Below, piece by piece: positions 1-7,613 of a stretch of DNA of 64,000 nucleotides (the stretch's first letter is position 1; each line of letters opens with the position of its first letter). The stretch is from assembly GCA_942492735.1 (NCBI GenBank), contig OW818648.1, forward strand, positions 3,782,001 through 3,846,000, given 5' to 3'. The notes below the pieces were generated by a model, which had not been told where the DNA came from, made no database searches, and saw only the letters and a list, made by a program, of their open reading frames with translations. The stretch is from Sporobacter sp942492735. GTDB taxonomy: Bacteria > Bacillota > Clostridia > Oscillospirales > Oscillospiraceae. Made by a program: the position numbers and the translations under genes.

Positions 1-1
1 C

Positions 2-1024
2 AAGGTCAAAATCGATCTTCCGGGTACAATCTTTGTCGTTCTGGCGCTCGTACCGATGCTCCTCGCATTCAGCTTGGCCGGTTCGACCTATGCGTGGGCC
101 TCATGGCAGATCATCAGCATGCTGGCATTTTCCGCTATGATGCTTGTTGTCTTTATACTTTTCGAAAAAAAATCTTCAAACCCTATTGTTCCGATGACCT
201 TTTTTAAGGATCGCAGCATCTGGGTCACGCTCATTATCGCCTTCTTATCGAGCGCTGTCATGTTCTCCGCTATTGTGTACATTCCGTATTTTGTACAGGG
301 TATCCTCGGCACAAGCGCGACGACATCGGGCGCTGTCACTCTCCCGATGACAATCGCGCTCATGATTACGGCGAATGTTGTGGGTGTTGCCGCAACAAAC
401 AAAAGCAGCTATTTCCGCCGGATGATACTCATTGCCTTTATTATGGGCGCGGTCGGCGCGATACTGCTGTCCACGATGAATACCGGCAGCTCGTATGTGT
501 CCGTCATAATCTATATGGTCATCTTCGGGGCGGGGCTCGGCGTCACGATGCCGATCTCCAATATGAATGTCCAGAACGCCGCGCCGATCGAGCAAGTGGC
601 GTCCGCGACAGGCGCTACGCAGTTTTTCCGTTCAATCGGCTCCACCGTCGCTTCTGCGTTATATGGGACAATTATGGCATCCACGATGGCAAAGGGATTC
701 AAATCCCTTGACCTGACAGGCGTACCGGACGCCATACAAGCGTCGCTTCGTAATCCGCAGGTTATCACAAACACCGAAGCCCTCGGCCAGATCGTCTCAC
801 AGGTGCCGCAGGATCAGATCGGCATTGTTCAAAACGCCATCAGCGGCGCGAAAAACGTCCTCCTCAGCGGCATCCAAAATGTCTTTACCTTCTGCGCCGT
901 TATCGCTGTCATCGGCATTATCGCCTCTTTCTTCTTTAAAGGCGCGCCGATGCGGATCGTCCATCTCGGCCAGCCACAAGGCGCGCAGCCGGAACCGGAC
1001 ACCGGAACGGAAACAGTAGAATAA
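2..1024 (+). CDS. MFS multidrug exporter, DHA2 type (C-terminal part)
   Basis: The reading frame is open from the window edge, so the start of this gene lies outside. The 340 visible residues are mostly membrane helices, with a short charged tail rich in Pro and Glu. The visible loop-helix pattern and long hydrophobic stretches fit the second half of a 14-helix EmrB/QacA-type proton-driven exporter of drugs or toxic compounds. That family assignment comes from overall pattern; the diagnostic N-terminal motifs are missing here. It is followed at about 180 nt by a hairpin that could end transcription. No partner gene is visible downstream on the same strand. Confidence 0.8.
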   Translation, partial: KVKIDLPGTIFVVLALVPMLLAFSLAGSTYAWASWQIISMLAFSAMMLVVFILFEKKSSNPIVPMTFFKDRSIWVTLIIAFLSSAVMFSAIVYIPYFVQGILGTSATTSGAVTLPMTIALMITANVVGVAATNKSSYFRRMILIAFIMGAVGAILLSTMNTGSSYVSVIIYMVIFGAGLGVTMPISNMNVQNAAPIEQVASATGATQFFRSIGSTVASALYGTIMASTMAKGFKSLDLTGVPDAIQASLRNPQVITNTEALGQIVSQVPQDQIGIVQNAISGAKNVLLSGIQNVFTFCAVIAVIGIIASFFFKGAPMRIVHLGQPQGAQPEPDTGTETVE

Positions 1025-1063
1025 GGATCAGGCACAGCTGAAGACATTGACTCAGCCACACCA

Positions 1064-1135
1064 TGTAGGGAACGGTCTTGACCGTTCCACCGCGCTATAC
1101 ATAACGACGAGGAATGGATAAATCCATTCCCTACA
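1064..1135. repeat. Paired-hairpin intergenic element, TGTAGGG/CCCTACA ends
   Basis: The element begins TGTAGGGAACGG and ends CCATTCCCTACA. Each arm is itself a hairpin: GGAACGGTC/GACCGTTCC on the left and GGAATGGAT/ATCCATTCC on the right. The same layout with different arms recurs across this window. No reading frame inside suggests a transposase. Confidence 0.8.
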
Positions 1136-1205
1136 TTATAACACAGGCTGCCGGATATAAGCGTTATACGATGACCGTCTGTCCGCCCGCATTAGCATTA
1201 ATATC

Positions 1206-1233
1206 AGAGGGCTGTCGCGTGACAGCCCTCTTT
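1206..1233. terminator. Hairpin, possible terminator
   Basis: An 11-bp stem AGAGGGCTGTC/GACAGCCCTCT with a GCGT loop is followed by TTTG. It lies about 180 nt after the exporter gene, so it is a plausible but distant terminator; the T-run is short. Confidence 0.45.
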
Positions 1234-1270
1234 GTCATCAGATGTTTAATATTTGTTGTTTCCGCGCTGA

Positions 1271-1332
1271 CATTCCCGCGAAGGCGGGAATCCACGTAAC
1301 TGGGAGACTGGATTCCCGCCTTCGCGGGAATG
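1271..1332. repeat. Inverted repeat of ATTCCCGC-GCGGGAAT type
   Basis: Two perfect 24-bp inverted arms (1271-1294 and 1309-1332) flank a 14-bp centre. Each arm contains the core ATTCCCGC-GAAG-GCGGGAAT, which resembles the dRS3 core known from Neisseria (ATTCCC-N8-GGGAAT). A second copy is at 16471-16533. Confidence 0.85.
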
Positions 1333-1429
1333 ACATGTAACGCAGAATGTCAAGTAACGTGGGATATGCTGCTATCTCATTGTGTATATGGAAGAACAGT
1401 ATTGCATGATTGTTGTTTATGTCCGGCCA

Positions 1430-2299
1430 TTACATATTTAAGCTATCACTTGAGGATTGCACAGCGGACTGAGGCGTTTCGGAGGATGATTCAAGAAACG
1501 GCGGGTACATCATCAGCGCATGGTTCTCGGTGATAAACTCTTCCTCGACAAAACGGCCATCACGGTCATAGCATATGCGGTACAGTACATTGTGTCGGCT
1601 AAAGCCACCCCAGTATTCGCCGCTGAAATAATGGTCTTTCTCGACGATCTCATACAGGTGCTCTGTGGGCTTATCCGACCGCCATTCGCCTTCAAGGTTT
1701 TCAACCCCGACGCGGACACAAAGTTGAAAATCCTGATTTGTCGTGTTTTTGATCATCAGGTCGCCATACGGATAAAAGCAGGTAGCGCCGCTGCCGAACG
1801 GCTGGGTGCGGGACGCATCGGGAAAAACGTCATAACCGTGGCGATGCCGCTCTGTGACGATGAGCGGCGAATGGAGCGTCATCCAATAGACCAGATTGGA
1901 CAGCTGGCAAAGACCGCCGCCGCAGCCCGGGACGACTTTTCCGTGACTCAGTGTCACACCGTCCAGATAACCCTTCCTGTACGTCGGTTTTCCGATACGC
2001 TTCCAGAAGCTGAGTGTCTCTCCGGGATGAATGATTATGCCGCTCAGTTTCTCAGCCGCAATGCGAAGATTGATGATTTTATTGTATTGCCATTGCATGT
2101 CTACATCCTTGAGCTGCCTGAGCAGTACCGTATCATGACGAAAAACCAGGTGCGGCAATGGCGCATCAGTGTATACCTTGGCGAACTGCTTATGGCGCAT
2201 CAGCCATAACATATACCGCTTGCCGCTGTGAAACGCCGTTGCGGCTTTTATCCTCAGCACCGACCGCATTATCGGTTTCGATATCGGTTTTGTAATCAA
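1430..2299 (-). CDS. VanW family protein
   Basis: A 289-residue protein with the VanW domain (PF04294) over its middle: a segment around IHPGETLSFWKRIG, the cysteine motif GCGGGLCQLSN, and RHRHGYDVFPD. VanW occurs beside some vancomycin-resistance clusters but is common in Clostridia without them; its biochemical role is not established. The start is chosen as TTG at 2299, because GGAGG lies 7 nt upstream; an earlier in-frame TTG at 2359 falls inside the promoter. The next gene on the same strand, upstream, is VanY, 255 nt away across a repeat element, so the two are probably transcribed separately. No D-Ala-D-Lac ligase or VanH/VanX gene is visible. Confidence 0.9.
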   Translation of the reverse strand: MITKPISKPIMRSVLRIKAATAFHSGKRYMLWLMRHKQFAKVYTDAPLPHLVFRHDTVLLRQLKDVDMQWQYNKIINLRIAAEKLSGIIIHPGETLSFWKRIGKPTYRKGYLDGVTLSHGKVVPGCGGGLCQLSNLVYWMTLHSPLIVTERHRHGYDVFPDASRTQPFGSGATCFYPYGDLMIKNTTNQDFQLCVRVGVENLEGEWRSDKPTEHLYEIVEKDHYFSGEYWGGFSRHNVLYRICYDRDGRFVEEEFITENHALMMYPPFLESSSETPQSAVQSSSDSLNM

Positions 2300-2330
2300 T
2301 TGTCCGCCTCCACAGCAATTTATTTCCCTT

Positions 2331-2359
2331 ATTATACCATTTCTCGCAAGCGGACACAA
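2331..2359 (-). promoter_or_regulatory. Promoter of the VanW gene
   Basis: TTGTGT at 2354-2359 and a perfect TATAAT at 2331-2336, 17 nt apart, on the minus strand, 32 nt before the chosen start. Confidence 0.6.
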
Positions 2360-2439
2360 GTGTCAGCCGCTACGGCAAATCGTTTATGCCTAAGAGCGGA
2401 TTCCATATCCGCCCAACCATATCAGCATTACACTGATTT

Positions 2440-2517
2440 TGTAGGGGCGATTATTAATCGCCCGGCTTGTGCCGCGTAACGCCGAACAAGCCAGGCAGAC
2501 ACGAGGTCTGCCCCTAC
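2440..2517. repeat. Paired-hairpin element with two unlike arms
   Basis: Starts TGTAGGGGCG and ends CGCCCCTACG-like (CCCCTACG). The left hairpin is GGGCGATTATTAATCGCCC; the right is GGCAGACACGAGGTCTGCC. The left type is seen again at 31801-31861 and the right type at 47584-47671, so this copy looks like a chimera of two subfamilies. Confidence 0.75.
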
Positions 2518-2540
2518 GGCAATACCGCAGTTTTGCGTAC

Positions 2541-2560
2541 GGGCGATTCACGAATCACCC
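2541..2560. repeat. Single hairpin arm overlapping the vanY stop codon
   Basis: GGGCGATTCACGAATCACCC is one arm of the GGGCGATTC subfamily. Read on the minus strand it supplies the last glycine codon and the TGA stop of the carboxypeptidase gene. Confidence 0.6.
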
Positions 2561-3511
2561 ACCGAGGCTGACTGTGACGATAAAACCGTCAGCGTTGTTG
2601 CCCGATACGGTATAGACTTCCCTTTTCGGAATTTGTACTTCGAAACCGGTGGAGAAATAAACCTCGTATTTTTGTTCACCGGTGTCAATAATAAGATGCG
2701 CGCCATCGTAGGGATACTGGCGCAGCAGGTCGATGTATTCCTCAAGGCAGAGGTTATTTTGCTGCATGTAATATGCGTGCCCAAGGCCGACATATCTGAA
2801 ATGCCAGGGCTCATCGGCGACATCGGTAACGGACGTTTTCGATTCGGAGAAGCGCTGCACAAAACCGAATTTCCAGGAGTTATCGGCAAGCCAGCCATAG
2901 TCTCCCGTACCGTCAAATTCCGCGCTGTCGCCCGAGGTGCTGTGGAAAATCGAAAAATCGACGGCGAGCCCGGTGTGGTGCTCGCTGCAGCCGGGCAGCG
3001 CGACGTATTGGTCGGTATGCTCGTGACCTTTTGTTTCGAGCGTATTATTATAGAGCTTCTGTTGGGCATCGTACGTCCGGTAACCCGCCACAACGTTGAC
3101 ATCACAAACGCCGGTTTCCTCAGCAAAACCTTTCATCAAGTCATTAAGTCGCTCCATAACGTTTTTCTCGAGAAGGACATTTTTATCACGGACGAAATTA
3201 CAGTCTTTCTTATGGTCATAGATGCTGATGAGCGCAAGCTTGTCCGGAAAAATATAGGGGTGGTCCTTGTTGACAAGCACAAGGTCACCGAGGGCAAGGT
3301 CCGCGCTGTCCATAAGGATGACTGGATAGTATCCGGTTTTGGATATGCTGTTTTGTTCATTTCCCTGATCATCTATGCTCAGACCTCTGGTATCGGCGCT
3401 TATTTGTCTGTACCCTATAAATATCATGACGCCGATGGTCAGCGCCAGAATGAGCTTGACCCAGCTTGCTTTTCTGCGTCTTTTTCCTGCCTGCCGCGTT
3501 TTTGATGCCAT
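2555..3511 (-). CDS. vanY: D-alanyl-D-alanine carboxypeptidase, VanY family
   Basis: A 318-residue zinc peptidase that trims the terminal D-Ala from wall precursors outside the membrane. A basic N-terminus and one membrane helix (about 17-34) anchor it. The VanY domain (PF02557) shows its zinc and catalytic motifs: S-x-H-x2-G-x-A-x-D at 176-185 (H178 and D185 as ligands) and EPWH at 234-237 (E234 catalytic, H237 ligand). The motif VAGYRTYDAQQ near 141-151 is also typical. An AGGAAGG ribosome binding site precedes ATG. It lies downstream of the two-component system on the same strand after a 124-nt gap, so the kinase may control it. The C-terminal codons lie in a repeat arm. Confidence 0.93.
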   Translation of the reverse strand: MASKTRQAGKRRRKASWVKLILALTIGVMIFIGYRQISADTRGLSIDDQGNEQNSISKTGYYPVILMDSADLALGDLVLVNKDHPYIFPDKLALISIYDHKKDCNFVRDKNVLLEKNVMERLNDLMKGFAEETGVCDVNVVAGYRTYDAQQKLYNNTLETKGHEHTDQYVALPGCSEHHTGLAVDFSIFHSTSGDSAEFDGTGDYGWLADNSWKFGFVQRFSESKTSVTDVADEPWHFRYVGLGHAYYMQQNNLCLEEYIDLLRQYPYDGAHLIIDTGEQKYEVYFSTGFEVQIPKREVYTVSGNNADGFIVTVSLGG

Positions 3512-3635
3512 GCTGCACCAGCCTTCCTAAAGACGGACGCTTTCGCCATGCCTTTTAAGAAAGGATAATAAAGCCCTGCATCACAAAGCCATATGAATTG
3601 CAGCATTTCGGCATGAATTTCGCATCAAAACAGCA

Positions 3636-4349
3636 TCATATATTCACCATAAAACCATAGCCGGTGAAAGTGACGGCAATAGTGATACTCTCCTGACCGT
3701 CGTTTAAGTCCAACAGCAGACGCTTATACTGATCGCTTTTAGCGGGTTCCCACCCAACTAAAGTCAACCCATAGTAATCGGCGATGGTTTGACCTATCAT
3801 CTCCGTGTCGAACGACATGGGTTTATCCGACCGTGTTGTCACGGGAATATCTGTTTGATATTCCAGCAAACTTGTTCTGTATTGCAAGGACAGCAGCTTC
3901 CCTGTTTCATCATCGACAGAGACAGCGATATCGTGCATCTTGTCCTGGATGAGCAGGTCCCAGACAATAAGGTTTTTCGAAGGATCGGCAGAATCGATAA
4001 AAAAAGAGACGCCATACTTACTAAGCCTGCAGGCTGCCGTATCTAAATCAATGACATCCAAGCTGTTGAATGTACCGAGCTCCGAGAGCGCTGTTTGATA
4101 TGCCGTTTCAGCATTCATGTTTTTACCGTTATCCAGAGAAATGCTTGGGGCACTCGTCATCATTTTTAGGCGGTCAATGATACCGAGTTCTGATTTTGTC
4201 TCGAAGCTGATACCGCCGCCGTCTGTGACGTCAAGCTTTCCGATCGTCTGACGGTCCTTGAAGCCGGAGATATAATTTGGTAGAAAAAAACCGCCCGTCA
4301 AAATGAGAACCGTGATCAGAACGACGGCGGGGATTGCGATACGTCTCAT
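3636..4349 (-). CDS. Membrane-anchored exported protein coupled to the histidine kinase
   Basis: A 237-residue protein with one N-terminal helix (about 4-24) and no lipobox cysteine, so probably anchored with the rest outside the membrane. I do not recognise a domain. Its ATG overlaps the TGA of the kinase gene (ATGA), and GGAGG lies just upstream, so translation is coupled. Position and topology resemble the accessory membrane proteins (YycH/YycI type) that tune some Gram-positive kinases, but I see no sequence match to support that; it is inference from context only. Confidence 0.85.
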   Translation of the reverse strand: MRRIAIPAVVLITVLILTGGFFLPNYISGFKDRQTIGKLDVTDGGGISFETKSELGIIDRLKMMTSAPSISLDNGKNMNAETAYQTALSELGTFNSLDVIDLDTAACRLSKYGVSFFIDSADPSKNLIVWDLLIQDKMHDIAVSVDDETGKLLSLQYRTSLLEYQTDIPVTTRSDKPMSFDTEMIGQTIADYYGLTLVGWEPAKSDQYKRLLLDLNDGQESITIAVTFTGYGFMVNI

Positions 4350-5743
4350 CGATTTCCTCCCTTCAGCGTTACGGTCACGACGGTCCCTTTTCCGACGGCG
4401 CTCTCAAAAGACATTGTACCGTTGTGCAGCGCGACGATTTCACTGCAGAGCGCGAGACCGAGGCCGACGCCGCCCTGCGCGCGCGAGCGCGACTTATCCA
4501 CTCTGTAGAACGCATCCGTGATTTTCGAAAGCTCCGACGCCGGTATGCCCTTTCCATTGTCCGCGACACGGATAACGCAGCCGTCCGGTTGGATTTTTGC
4601 TTCGATGTAGACTTCGCCGCCACCGTCCAGCGCTTTTCGAGCGTTGTCGATCAGGTTTAAGATCAGGGATTTAGTGAGGTCGGGCTCGATCATGCATAAA
4701 CCCTCATCACATTTATAGCTGACGTTGATGCCATACTTGACGATAACCGGTTTAATCAGCCGCACAATCTGGGTCACGATTTCACAGACGCTGGATTCGG
4801 TGAAGGTGAAGTCTCTTCTTTTGAGAACAATCAGATCCAGAAGCTTCAGCGACAGGATTTCAAGCCGTCGTCCCTCGGTGAAAACGTAATTTGCCGCTTC
4901 CCGGCGTTCGTTGTCTGACAGCTCATGGCTGCGCAGCAGATCGGCGTAGCCGATGATGGAGGTCATCGGTGTTTTCAGCTCGTGGGCAAAGCCGCCCATA
5001 AACTCCTCCTGCCTGTGCATCGTTTCTCTGAGCTCCATCATATTTTCTTCAAGCTTGTCTGCCATGTTATTAAAGTCCAGTGCCAATTTACCGATTTCAT
5101 CTTTTGTCTTAACGCGCACGCGGCATGTCAAGTCCCCTGCGGCAACAGTCTGTGTCACCGACGATAAACGCCGTAGCGGCCGCGTCAGCAGGATGGATAA
5201 AAACCAGGAGGCCGCTGCCCCGAGTATCGTGACAACCGCAAAGACCTTCTGATAAATGTCATGCTGCGCCTGGCGCGCATCAAAGACGGAGCTGATATCA
5301 TATGCGCTCTCAAGATAAAGCGGCCCGTTTTTCGTGTCAAACCGTCCTGCAATCAGCAGCTGATGATCGCCCTCATCGGTCACTCTGATTTTGGAGACAA
5401 GGTGGGTTGCATCAACATCCTCCAGTATATCATCATCAAACTCTGTGCGGTTTTTACCCTGATACAGCGTATTGCTTCCATCTGACAGCAACAGCGAAAT
5501 CCAGCTTTGACCCCCCTGCGCGTCAAGCTGACCCAGCGTTGTCACCATCTCATTGCCATAGGATGGTCCGTTGCTTACAGCAGCCAGTGTGTAGAGCAGC
5601 AGTCTGTGCGAGGCAAGGCTGCTCTCTCTGGCACGACTCAGGGACTCATCAAACGACGCTGAAATTAAGAGGCTGCCGCCGATACCAAAGGTAATCGACA
5701 GGAGTATAATAAAGCCAAGCATAATTTTTGTACCGAACCGAAT
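4346..5743 (-). CDS. Sensor histidine kinase, probable ATT start
   Basis: An OmpR-partner kinase. Two membrane helices flank an external sensing region of about 135 residues. These are followed by HAMP, HisKA with the phospho-acceptor in FAHELKTPMTS, and HATPase_c with the N-box (LILNLIDNARKAL), G1 (DNGKGIP) and G2 (GGVGLGLAL). The first ATG (5722) starts inside the first helix and has no ribosome binding site. An ATT codon at 5743 lies 7 nt after GGAGG (5751-5755), and starting there adds IRFGTKI, giving the usual basic N-terminus and 465 residues. I therefore chose ATT. The gene is 33 nt after the response regulator and overlaps the next gene by 4 nt. Confidence 0.9.
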   Translation of the reverse strand: MRFGTKIMLGFIILLSITFGIGGSLLISASFDESLSRARESSLASHRLLLYTLAAVSNGPSYGNEMVTTLGQLDAQGGQSWISLLLSDGSNTLYQGKNRTEFDDDILEDVDATHLVSKIRVTDEGDHQLLIAGRFDTKNGPLYLESAYDISSVFDARQAQHDIYQKVFAVVTILGAAASWFLSILLTRPLRRLSSVTQTVAAGDLTCRVRVKTKDEIGKLALDFNNMADKLEENMMELRETMHRQEEFMGGFAHELKTPMTSIIGYADLLRSHELSDNERREAANYVFTEGRRLEILSLKLLDLIVLKRRDFTFTESSVCEIVTQIVRLIKPVIVKYGINVSYKCDEGLCMIEPDLTKSLILNLIDNARKALDGGGEVYIEAKIQPDGCVIRVADNGKGIPASELSKITDAFYRVDKSRSRAQGGVGLGLALCSEIVALHNGTMSFESAVGKGTVVTVTLKGGNR

Positions 5744-5776
5744 AATACTCCCTCCTTTGTCTGTACTCTTAACACC

Positions 5777-6436
5777 TCAGTTTTTATGATCCAGCCGGTA
5801 TCCTACCTTATAGACAGCCTGAAGCTTGTCCTCCCAGCCGACTTTTTTCCGGATGCGCTGGACATGCAGATCAACCGTCCTGCTGTCACCCATATAATCG
5901 CTGCCCCAGACGCGCTCATAAATCGTCTCGCGGTAGAGCGCCGTACTTGGATTCCGGATAAAAAGCAGAAGAAGCTCGTATTCTTTTCTCGTGAGGAGGA
6001 TCTCCTCACCGTCTCTTTTGACGGTCATAGACCGTGTATCGATCACGAGGCCGCCGCACTCGATGATGCTGTCGACCTTCTGATAGCGCCGAAGGACCGT
6101 TTCAACACGCGCCAGGAGTTCAATAATCTCAAAGGGTTTGACAAGATAGTCATCAGCACCCATGCGCAGGCCTTTGACCTTATCGCTGACGGCGCTTTTT
6201 GCTGTAAGGAATATGACCGGCATTTCCAGCGGCCTGATATACTCCATCAGCTCGAAACCGTCAATACCCGGCAGCATAATATCGAGCAAAATCAGATCGA
6301 AACGCTCGGATTCCAGAAGGTCAGCCGCGGCGATGCCGTCATATACGCAGGTGCAGGTGTATCCCGCTTTGCTGAGGCTCATCCTAATGAGATTTGATAT
6401 TGGTTTTTCGTCCTCGACAATCAGTATTTTTATCAT
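5777..6436 (-). CDS. Response regulator, OmpR/PhoB family
   Basis: A 219-residue regulator with an N-terminal receiver (acidic VEDE near the start, phospho-acceptor D52 in LLDIMLPGIDG, lysine in DDYLVKPF) and a C-terminal winged helix (trans_reg_C) ending in VDLHVQRIRKKVG. It is the partner of the kinase gene just downstream. Of two in-frame ATGs, the second (6436) is preceded by GGGGG at 5 nt; the earlier one (6448) has no ribosome binding site. The gene is divergent from the PstS-like/WG lipoprotein operon, which is a natural candidate target along with vanY. Confidence 0.94.
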   Translation of the reverse strand: MIKILIVEDEKPISNLIRMSLSKAGYTCTCVYDGIAAADLLESERFDLILLDIMLPGIDGFELMEYIRPLEMPVIFLTAKSAVSDKVKGLRMGADDYLVKPFEIIELLARVETVLRRYQKVDSIIECGGLVIDTRSMTVKRDGEEILLTRKEYELLLLFIRNPSTALYRETIYERVWGSDYMGDSRTVDLHVQRIRKKVGWEDKLQAVYKVGYRLDHKN

Positions 6437-6616
6437 ACTAACCCCCATTCTAGCAATGCTGTCAGGTGCGCTACTGCATATAAATTACATCGTCATTGTA
6501 TCATATTTGTACCATTAATCGGAAAATAAAACCAGTCAAATTTCAGCTTTACTTTTTCTGCTCTATGAGATACGCTAACGATGGGAATTTTTGCAATATG
6601 GAGGGTATAACATCAC

Positions 6617-7597
6617 ATGAAAAGAAAGCTCCTCCCTATACTTATAGTGGCGCTTTTAGTGAGCCTCGCTTCCTGCAGGACCGAGTCACCCGTCACGGCG
6701 AGCCCCGGTCCATCGGATACGCCTACGGCAGCGGTGAGCCCGTCTGACGCATCTGCCGTCAGCAGTACGCCCTCGCCGGTCTCTACAGAAGAGGTTTTCG
6801 TATTCACGAGAGAAAATTTCCCCCGGATGGACGGCTCTACGTCCACAATCCCGCTCGGCCAGGCGATTGCCAGCGTTCTTCTTGGCGCGCCGCGCGACGA
6901 GGTACAGGACCTAGCAATGTTCAATAAAACGTCCCAATCTTACCGCAACCTGATGAATGGTGATGCCGATATCGTCATTGCCGCGGAGGCGAGTGAATCC
7001 GTTTATCAGGAGCTGAAGGACGCCGGCTTCAAATATGAAATGGCCCCAATCGCAAATGACGCGCTTGTTTTCATCGTCAATAGCGATAACCCTGTCGACA
7101 GCCTGACGACAGAACAGGTCCAGAAGATTTACACGGGCGAAATTACGAACTGGAAGCAGGTTGGCGGTCCAGATATGAAAATCGAGGCTTTCCAGAGAAA
7201 TGAGACCTCCGGCAGCCAGACCCTCATGGTAAAGCTCGTGATGAAGGACCTCGAAATGACGCAGCCGCCGGAAGGTTATGCCGTTGCTGAGATGGAGGGT
7301 CTTATATCCGCCGTCAAGAGCTTTGATGGTTCGGCAGCCGCCTTGGGTTACACTGTCTATTACTACGCGGACGACATGAAAATGGCCGACGGTCTTAAGA
7401 TTATCTCCATAGACGGCGTCGCGCCGAACGATGATACGATTGCAAGCGAAGATTATCCGTTTATTAACCCCTATTTCGCTGTTATCGCACAAAACGAACC
7501 GGAGGACAGTCCTGCCCGAATCCTGTACAACTGGCTTTTAATGCCCGAGGGGCAAAACCTGATTAGAATTGAAGGCTATGTACCTGTTAAAGGATAA
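6617..7597 (+). CDS. PstS-like substrate-binding lipoprotein
   Basis: A 326-residue lipoprotein: signal peptide with lipobox ending at C20 (SLASC), then a Ser/Thr/Pro-rich linker, then a periplasmic-binding-type domain of the phosphate-binding family (PBP_like_2). The ligand loop MDGSTSTIP and the segment RNETSGSQT resemble the phosphate-contacting serine/threonine loops of PstS. No pstC, pstA or pstB gene follows, so it may act as a sensor or in partnership with a transporter elsewhere. GGAGGG precedes ATG. The next gene starts 16 nt downstream and is probably cotranscribed. Confidence 0.85.
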   Translation: MKRKLLPILIVALLVSLASCRTESPVTASPGPSDTPTAAVSPSDASAVSSTPSPVSTEEVFVFTRENFPRMDGSTSTIPLGQAIASVLLGAPRDEVQDLAMFNKTSQSYRNLMNGDADIVIAAEASESVYQELKDAGFKYEMAPIANDALVFIVNSDNPVDSLTTEQVQKIYTGEITNWKQVGGPDMKIEAFQRNETSGSQTLMVKLVMKDLEMTQPPEGYAVAEMEGLISAVKSFDGSAAALGYTVYYYADDMKMADGLKIISIDGVAPNDDTIASEDYPFINPYFAVIAQNEPEDSPARILYNWLLMPEGQNLIRIEGYVPVKG

Positions 7598-7613
7598 AGA
7601 ACAGGAGTTATCA

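Larger units (their letters stand above)
1025..1429. other. Gene-free stretch with two repeat elements and a hairpin
   Basis: About 400 bases without a credible gene. It holds a paired-hairpin element (1064-1135), a terminator-like hairpin (1206-1233) and an inverted repeat of the ATTCCCGC type (1271-1332). Short open frames here are made of repeat sequence and have no ribosome binding sites. Confidence 0.7.

Noticed and set aside
1520..2209. Long plus-strand frame opposite the VanW gene
   Set aside because: Shadow of a clear VanW coding frame; no start signal.
2300..2359. Longer VanW start at TTG 2359
   Set aside because: The added codons overlap a TATAAT promoter, and only TTG 2299 has a GGAGG site.
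2633..3505. Long open frame (290 codons) on the plus strand opposite vanY
   Set aside because: It is antisense to a gene with full VanY motifs, has no ribosome binding site and no recognisable domain.
6617..7597. A phosphate uptake (pst) operon
   Set aside because: No pstC, pstA, pstB or phoU gene follows; only a WG-repeat lipoprotein is cotranscribed.
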